Of a DNA stretch of 64,000 nucleotides, positions 59,525 through 64,000 are shown piece by piece. The notes below the pieces were generated by a model that did not search any database, was not told the DNA's origin, and saw only the letters and a list, made by a program, of their open reading frames with translations. Made by a program: the position numbers and the translations under genes. Each line of letters begins with the position of its first letter. The first letter of the stretch is position 1. This stretch comes from Actinokineospora alba. Its GTDB lineage: Bacteria; Actinomycetota; Actinomycetes; Mycobacteriales; Pseudonocardiaceae. The stretch lies in NCBI RefSeq assembly GCF_004362515.1, contig NZ_SNXU01000001.1:5952001-6016000 (forward strand). Direction: 5' to 3'.

Positions 59525-60879
59525 GGCCCCTTCCCGGCACCCAGCCGGACCGCCGGGTCTCCGAGAACAATGTAATTCCGCGCGTCGTTGTTGGCCGTCC
59601 AGAGCGCGGCCAGGGTCTCGTCGTCGATCTTGCGACCGAGTCGGCGCAGGGCGTCGAGGCGGGTGACCAGCTCGGTGGCGATGGCGGCGTAGCGCTGGTT
59701 CAGGTACTCCATCGCCGCCCCGAGGCGCTGCCCGGCCAGCAGGGCGCGCAGGGTGCTGGCCATGGTGGCGATCTGCGGGTCGACGCCCTTCCACAGGAAC
59801 GAGCAGCTCCACACCCGGTCGACGTGGCCGACGAACCCGAGCACCCCGGCCGCCAGCAGCCGCTGCGGCAGGCGGGCGACGAACGCCCGGCCCGCGTCGT
59901 GGCCGCGGGGGAAGTCGGCCGCGGCGGGCGTCCCGGCGCCGTAGCAGGCGAAGGAGAACACCACGTCCGGTGTCGGCGTGCCGGTGACGTCGGCGCCCGC
60001 GAAGTACTGGTCGGCGGTCAGTGGCGCCGCCGCCATCGGTCCCGGCCAGTCCTGGCAGAGCAGGGCGCCCTGGATCTCGCGCATCTCCGGCTTCGCCGAG
60101 CCGATGCCGTGCGAGGCGGTGAACAGGACGCGGCCGGGGTGCGGTTCGGTGAGCAGGGCGGACAACCGGGCCTTGGTGGCCTGCTCGGCGACGTCGACCC
60201 CCACGGTGACCCCGTGGCCGGTCAGTTCGGTCCGAAGTGGCTCGATCAGCTTGGCCGCGCTCAGCGTGGTGGCGCGGTCGTCGGGGTTGCGCACGCCGAA
60301 GAGGTGGATGCCCGGCGAATCGAGCGCTGTGCCCTCCGACATACCCTCCGCCGCCAAGACGGCCTCGGCGTAGCGGGCGTAGTCGTCGAGGGTGTCGAAG
60401 TGCAGCCTGCCCACGGCGTACTGGACGTCGAGTTGGTACTGCAGGCTGAACGGCAGCTCGGCCGGGTCGCCCGCCAGCAGCAGGTAGTACGGCACCCGCG
60501 CGGGTTCGGCCGGACCGGGGCCAGCCCCATAGCGGCGCAGGAACGCGGCGTCGTCCTCCCCCGGCTCGACGACCAGCTCCCGGTACAGCGGGCCCGCCTG
60601 GGTGCGGCGCAGGTCCAGCAGCGGCCGCAGCGCGTCGAGCACCGGGCTCGCCGGGGTGGTGACCACCGCCCAGCCGACCGATGCCAGGTCCTGCGGGTCG
60701 AACCCGTACTGGGTGCCGAACGTCGGCTCCCGCGCCTGGTCACGCTTGCGCAGCGCGCGAACGTGCCGCTCCGGGGGGCTCTCGCCGCGCGCCAGGGCCG
60801 ACAAGTCCTCCACGGTGTCGGGCGCGAACAGATACCCGCCGGTGTCCGCGTCGACGCCGTTGACCGGCAGCTCGGTCAT
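59521..60879 (-). CDS. C25/CHAT-like caspase-fold cysteine protease
   Basis: 452 residues from the ATG at 60879. An N-terminal region (about 1-120) is followed by a segment typical of C25/CHAT-related peptidases (YYLLLAGDPAELPFSLQYQL, then VQYAVGRLHFD). The catalytic dyad is His257 (VLFTASHGIGSA) and Cys312 (VVFSFACYGAG). A C-terminal helical region follows (AAMEYLNQRYAAIATELVTR). The start overlaps the ATPase stop (ATGA) and the stop overlaps the crotonase start. No signal peptide, so cytoplasmic. Probably the executor protease of the conflict-type operon. Confidence 0.82.
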   Translation of the reverse strand: MTELPVNGVDADTGGYLFAPDTVEDLSALARGESPPERHVRALRKRDQAREPTFGTQYGFDPQDLASVGWAVVTTPASPVLDALRPLLDLRRTQAGPLYRELVVEPGEDDAAFLRRYGAGPGPAEPARVPYYLLLAGDPAELPFSLQYQLDVQYAVGRLHFDTLDDYARYAEAVLAAEGMSEGTALDSPGIHLFGVRNPDDRATTLSAAKLIEPLRTELTGHGVTVGVDVAEQATKARLSALLTEPHPGRVLFTASHGIGSAKPEMREIQGALLCQDWPGPMAAAPLTADQYFAGADVTGTPTPDVVFSFACYGAGTPAAADFPRGHDAGRAFVARLPQRLLAAGVLGFVGHVDRVWSCSFLWKGVDPQIATMASTLRALLAGQRLGAAMEYLNQRYAAIATELVTRLDALRRLGRKIDDETLAALWTANNDARNYIVLGDPAVRLGAGKGP

Positions 60880-62312
60880 GTCATCACAACCAGCAGCACC
60901 AAGAGCACCACGATCACCACCGCCTCGGCCGCGGCCAGCAGCGCGAGCCTGCTGGTGATCCCGCGCGCGCTCGCCAGTCCGGCCTCGTCGAAGGAGCGGA
61001 CCAGGAACTCCCGTTCCACCTCCGCCAGCCCGGTCGCCGCGGGCCTGGGGGCCAGCCGAAGGGCGTCGCCGGTGAGCAGGAACGCGCTCTGCCGCTGGTT
61101 GCGGTGCCAGTCGTAGGCGGCGGCTTGCCAGGGTTCGAGGGTGGCGTGCCGCCACGCCTGGTTGGCGTCGATGACCGCGGTGATCAGCCGGTCGTGGGCC
61201 AGTTCGTACCAGGTCGTGCCCGCGCGGGTGTCCGCCCGGATCAGGTACGCGTCCTCCAGCGCGTCGAGCACCCGCACGCCGAGCTCACCCGGCACCGGCG
61301 GGTCGGTCGTCTGCGCCCGGAACCGGCGCGCGGTGATCAGCTCGTCCTCGAACCAGTCGCGCACCGCCCGCTGGTCGACCCCCAGCTCGCGCTCCAGCTC
61401 CATCAGGGCGCTGCCGTAGTAGCGGCTCAGCGCCCGGTCGATGTCGACACGCTCGACATCGCCGGTGCCGATCTCGTGGAAGTTCTCGCCGTGCGCGGCG
61501 GTGAGCCGCCACAGGGTGCGGCACACGACCTGCAGCTGGAATGGCTCCACATAAGGGGATCGCAACCAGTGGTCGGCGCCGTCGGGCCGGTCGACCCTGG
61601 CCCGGGCGAGCCGGTCGACCAGCTTCTCCGCCGCTCCCTCCACAAAGGACACACGTTGTTCGGCGGCCGGTCTGCGGACCGCGGCGAGTGCCTCGTCGTG
61701 GTCGAGGAAGTCGAGACGGAACCTTGCCCGCAGCCTGCCCGGCAGGAACCGCAGGTAGCGGTCGAACCCGCCCAGGTAGTCCTCGCGCACCGCCAGCAGC
61801 GCGAACAGGGCGCCGTCCGCCAGCGCCGCGCCGAGTTGGCGGAAGAACTCCTCTTTGGCATCACGGTCGGTCGGGTCCAGCGTGAGGATCTCCTCGAGCT
61901 GGTCGATCACCAGGACGCGGGCGGTGCCGTCGAGCAGCGGCGGCTCCAAGCGCTCGACGATCTCCCCGACGGTGAGGTCGTCAAGCCCGGGGGTCTCGGC
62001 GCCGAGCAGGTCCACGCCGATGCTGTGCACGTACCGGTTGCCGCGCGCAGGCACCGGCTTGTCGACGCGCGCCGGGGCAGTCGGCATGAAACCGTCGGAA
62101 CGCAGCATTCGTGCGACGGCCGCCTGGATCAGCGACGTCTTGCCCGCCCCGGACGGCGCGTGCAGCAGCACGACCCGCTCGGCGATAACCAGGTCGGCGA
62201 GTTCCCGCGCGACGTGCTGGCGGTTCGGCAGGTGCTCGTCGCGGCGGAACGCGCGCGGCCCGACGTAGGGGTTCTCGGCGGGCAGCACGATCGGCGCCGT
62301 GTCGGCGGTCAT
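60876..62312 (-). CDS. nSTAND-type ATPase with C-terminal membrane anchor
   Basis: 478 residues from the ATG at 62312. Start MTADTAPIVLPAENPYVGPR, then the P-loop LLHAPSGAGKTSLIQAAVAR (Walker A about 53-60). Walker B is RVLVIDQLEEILTL, and the sensor segment LLAVREDYLGGFDRYLRFLP is typical of the novel STAND1 group. A winged-helix-like part (EDAYLIRADTRAGTTWYELA, HDRLI) follows. The last residues form one transmembrane helix (LLAAAEAVVIVVLLVLLVVM), making it tail-anchored. STAND NTPases are switch-like sensors that oligomerise on activation. Both ends overlap neighbouring genes by 4 bp. Confidence 0.85.
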   Translation of the reverse strand: MTADTAPIVLPAENPYVGPRAFRRDEHLPNRQHVARELADLVIAERVVLLHAPSGAGKTSLIQAAVARMLRSDGFMPTAPARVDKPVPARGNRYVHSIGVDLLGAETPGLDDLTVGEIVERLEPPLLDGTARVLVIDQLEEILTLDPTDRDAKEEFFRQLGAALADGALFALLAVREDYLGGFDRYLRFLPGRLRARFRLDFLDHDEALAAVRRPAAEQRVSFVEGAAEKLVDRLARARVDRPDGADHWLRSPYVEPFQLQVVCRTLWRLTAAHGENFHEIGTGDVERVDIDRALSRYYGSALMELERELGVDQRAVRDWFEDELITARRFRAQTTDPPVPGELGVRVLDALEDAYLIRADTRAGTTWYELAHDRLITAVIDANQAWRHATLEPWQAAAYDWHRNQRQSAFLLTGDALRLAPRPAATGLAEVEREFLVRSFDEAGLASARGITSRLALLAAAEAVVIVVLLVLLVVMT

Positions 62313-64000
62313 GGCGCGTCGCCCCCGGCGTTGGCGCGCAGCTCGCGGAGGAAGTCCTTGGTGGCCGACCAGAACAGGCTGACCCGGTCCTCGCCGAAAT
62401 ACGACTCCAGGTACCGCTGGGCGGCCTCGGGTTCGATGGTCTGGCTCTCCGGGCGCACCTGCACGCCGACGTGGGTGTTGGCGCGCAGCCGGGAGCTGCC
62501 GCCGAAGCTCTTGATTCCCTGGAACACCACCCGGAAGTCCCAGTCGTCGAGCCGGTATCCCAGGAACATCAAGGAGTTCTTCATCAGCGACGCCGACACC
62601 GCGGGCGGGATCGACGGCCGCTGCTCGATCCACGCGGTGAGCCACTCGAAGTGGTCGTCCTCGGTCAGCACGACGGAGTCGGGATTGTCGAGCCTGCCGA
62701 ACAGGTGGTACACCCAGGGTTTCGCGACGGTCGGCGGCTCCAGGGTGTGCGGGTCGACCTGCTCGACCGTGTCGTTCCACGGGAAGCACAGCGTGACCGG
62801 GTCCTTGGGCTGCTCGTTCGCGCGCAGCGCCTGCTGCAGCAGATCGGTCCACCCGGTGGTGACGTAGACCTTCACCGGCAGCGACGCGGCCGCCCGGTAC
62901 GGCTCGTCCGGGTCGCGCTCGCGCAGCAGCCTGCCCAGTTCCAGGATCACCGGCTCGGGGTCGCTGCCTTCGAGGAGGTGCCGCGGGACCTCGGCGATCA
63001 GTTCGTGCCCGCCCGCCCGTCGGCGCTTCTCCCGAAGGTCGCTCATCAGGTAGTCGAGGAGGAACGCGCGGACCTCGCCGGGCGAGCGGCCGACCCGCAG
63101 GTACTGGGCGACCTGGGCGAAGTTGCCCTTCCCGGACGGCGCGATCGGCATCTGCCAGCGGCGCGCCCAGCGGCGGGCGATCTCCACCCGCGACCCGACG
63201 ATGCCGTCGGCGAACCCGGGCCCCAGGACGGGGGTGAACCGGCCGGTGCGCATCATCAGCGCCAGCGAACTCCACGTCTCGCGGCCGACTTCGGTGCGGT
63301 AGTAGGTGCGCCCGGATCGCAGCCGGGAGAACAGCACCGGCACCCACCAGTCGGGCCGGTCCCGAACCGCGGCGCGGGCGATGGCGACGGCCCGGTCGAC
63401 CACGCCGTCGTCGGCGAACTCGGCGAAGAACTTCTCCGCGAAGGTCTGCGCGGTGGTCATGGTGACGTCACCCTGCATCGCGATGACCGCGGCGATCCCG
63501 GCGCCCGCCAACCGCGGCCCCAGCCCGGCCAGGGCGCCGCCGTCGTCGGACGCGGTCCCGGTTCCCGCCGAGCGGCACGACATCAGGACCGCCAGCATCG
63601 GCTTGGTCTCCAGGTGCTGGAACGACTCGACGAGCCTGCGCGCGTCCACCGGGTCGGCCTTGCCGTCGGCGGCCTCCAGGAACAGCAGTGGCACGTCCTC
63701 GGTGAGTGCGCCGTGCGCGACCAGGTAGAGCACGTCGATCGGGTCGTCGCGGTCCCGCAGGCGGGCGGTGATCGCGGCCAGGGTCGCGGTGCCGTTCCCG
63801 CCGATGAACTCGGCGCGGTATCCCTTCAGCGCGTCGCGCGCCCGGTCCAGCTCGGCGGTGAGGTTCACCGGCGCGAGATCACGGCCGCCCGGGGCGTACT
63901 CCCCCACGTCGTTCGGCGCGGCCACCACGACGAGCGCGACCTGCTCGCTCGCCTTGCGCACCGGAATCGGGCGCCAGTCGGCACTGGAGAGATACCTGGA
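62309..64000 (-). CDS. CHAT protease - SIR2-like fusion protein, 5' end beyond window
   Basis: 563 residues are visible and the frame is still open at base 64000, so the N-terminus is missing. Counting from the codon at 63961, the CHAT domain has His83 (VLYLVAHGALTED) and Cys129 (AVLMSCRSAGTG). A SIR2-like domain follows from about residue 230 (MMRTGRFTPVLGPGFADG), with VKVYVTTGWTDLLQQAL, PWVYHLFGRLDNPDSVVLTE and LMFLGYRLDDWDFRVV. The usual GAG and TN motifs of active SIR2 enzymes read GPG and TTG here, so NAD cleavage is doubtful. It leads a four-gene overlapping operon. Confidence 0.83.
   Translation of the reverse strand, partial: SRYLSSADWRPIPVRKASEQVALVVVAAPNDVGEYAPGGRDLAPVNLTAELDRARDALKGYRAEFIGGNGTATLAAITARLRDRDDPIDVLYLVAHGALTEDVPLLFLEAADGKADPVDARRLVESFQHLETKPMLAVLMSCRSAGTGTASDDGGALAGLGPRLAGAGIAAVIAMQGDVTMTTAQTFAEKFFAEFADDGVVDRAVAIARAAVRDRPDWWVPVLFSRLRSGRTYYRTEVGRETWSSLALMMRTGRFTPVLGPGFADGIVGSRVEIARRWARRWQMPIAPSGKGNFAQVAQYLRVGRSPGEVRAFLLDYLMSDLREKRRRAGGHELIAEVPRHLLEGSDPEPVILELGRLLRERDPDEPYRAAASLPVKVYVTTGWTDLLQQALRANEQPKDPVTLCFPWNDTVEQVDPHTLEPPTVAKPWVYHLFGRLDNPDSVVLTEDDHFEWLTAWIEQRPSIPPAVSASLMKNSLMFLGYRLDDWDFRVVFQGIKSFGGSSRLRANTHVGVQVRPESQTIEPEAAQRYLESYFGEDRVSLFWSATKDFLRELRANAGGDAP

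Noticed and set aside
58748..64000. Type I-F-like or classical toxin-antitoxin interpretation of the right-hand operon
   Set aside because: No Cas, nuclease, transposase or small antitoxin gene is present; protease, ATPase and SIR2 domains fit STAND/CHAT conflict systems better.

Overview
The window is high-GC actinobacterial DNA. It carries the Pup-proteasome system (mpa, dop, pup, prcB, prcA, pafA, pafB, pafC) and the mycothiol ligase mshC. Gene order follows the Mycobacterium tuberculosis Rv2089c-Rv2130c block as I remember it: M24 peptidase, 5'-3' exonuclease, DUF4333 protein, helY, tatC, tatA, pafC, pafB, pafA, prcA, prcB, pup, dop, mpa, trmI, recB-like nuclease, hisG, hisE, metH, PAC2 protein, mshC. 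The extra genes and the style of the intergenic DNA suggest Pseudonocardiales (Saccharothrix, Actinokineospora or Lentzea type). That placement is inference; no rRNA or tRNA gene is present to confirm it.

Layout. 0-10 kb: a truncated oxidoreductase, small regulator/effector pairs with clear palindromic operators (MarR/DJ-1, ArsR/MFS), an SGNH hydrolase, a lipoprotein followed by a decayed copy of itself, M24 peptidase with AsnC, the exonuclease, a methyltransferase and a DUF4333 protein. 10-18 kb: a repeat-filled gap, then a minus-strand run pafB-pafC-small membrane protein-tatA-tatC-lipid kinase-helY. 18.5-26 kb: an ECF41 sigma factor with its AhpD-like partner, pafA, a PAP2/lipid-kinase fusion, a MOSC protein and a LysR regulator. 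26-37.4 kb: a secreted subtilase, then prcA, prcB, pup, dop and mpa with three unrelated genes between dop and mpa. 37.9-54 kb: a duplicated pair of Pro/Gln-tailed membrane proteins, trmI, an M50 protease, a RecB-like nuclease, a thioesterase, hisG/hisE, a DUF3995/TetR pair, a HAD phosphatase, metH, a PAC2 protein, an MFS exporter and mshC.

54-64 kb looks like an accessory, conflict-system region. It holds a cytoplasmic subtilase translationally coupled to an 85-residue I9-like protein, a voltage-sensor-like membrane protein with no pore, and a MEDS/HATPase regulator. It ends with four minus-strand genes joined by ATGA overlaps: CHAT-SIR2 fusion, nSTAND-type ATPase with a C-terminal membrane anchor, C25/CHAT-like cysteine protease, and an enoyl-CoA hydratase homologue. 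This set is my best candidate for an undescribed system. The CHAT-SIR2 gene runs off the right edge of the window.

Intergenic DNA is unusually structured. Three copies of a nested inverted-repeat element lie at about 10.6, 42.7 and 58.5 kb, with compensatory changes between copies. A 129-bp hairpin abuts the prcA stop codon, there are three short tandem-repeat tracts, and several operators overlap or touch start codons.
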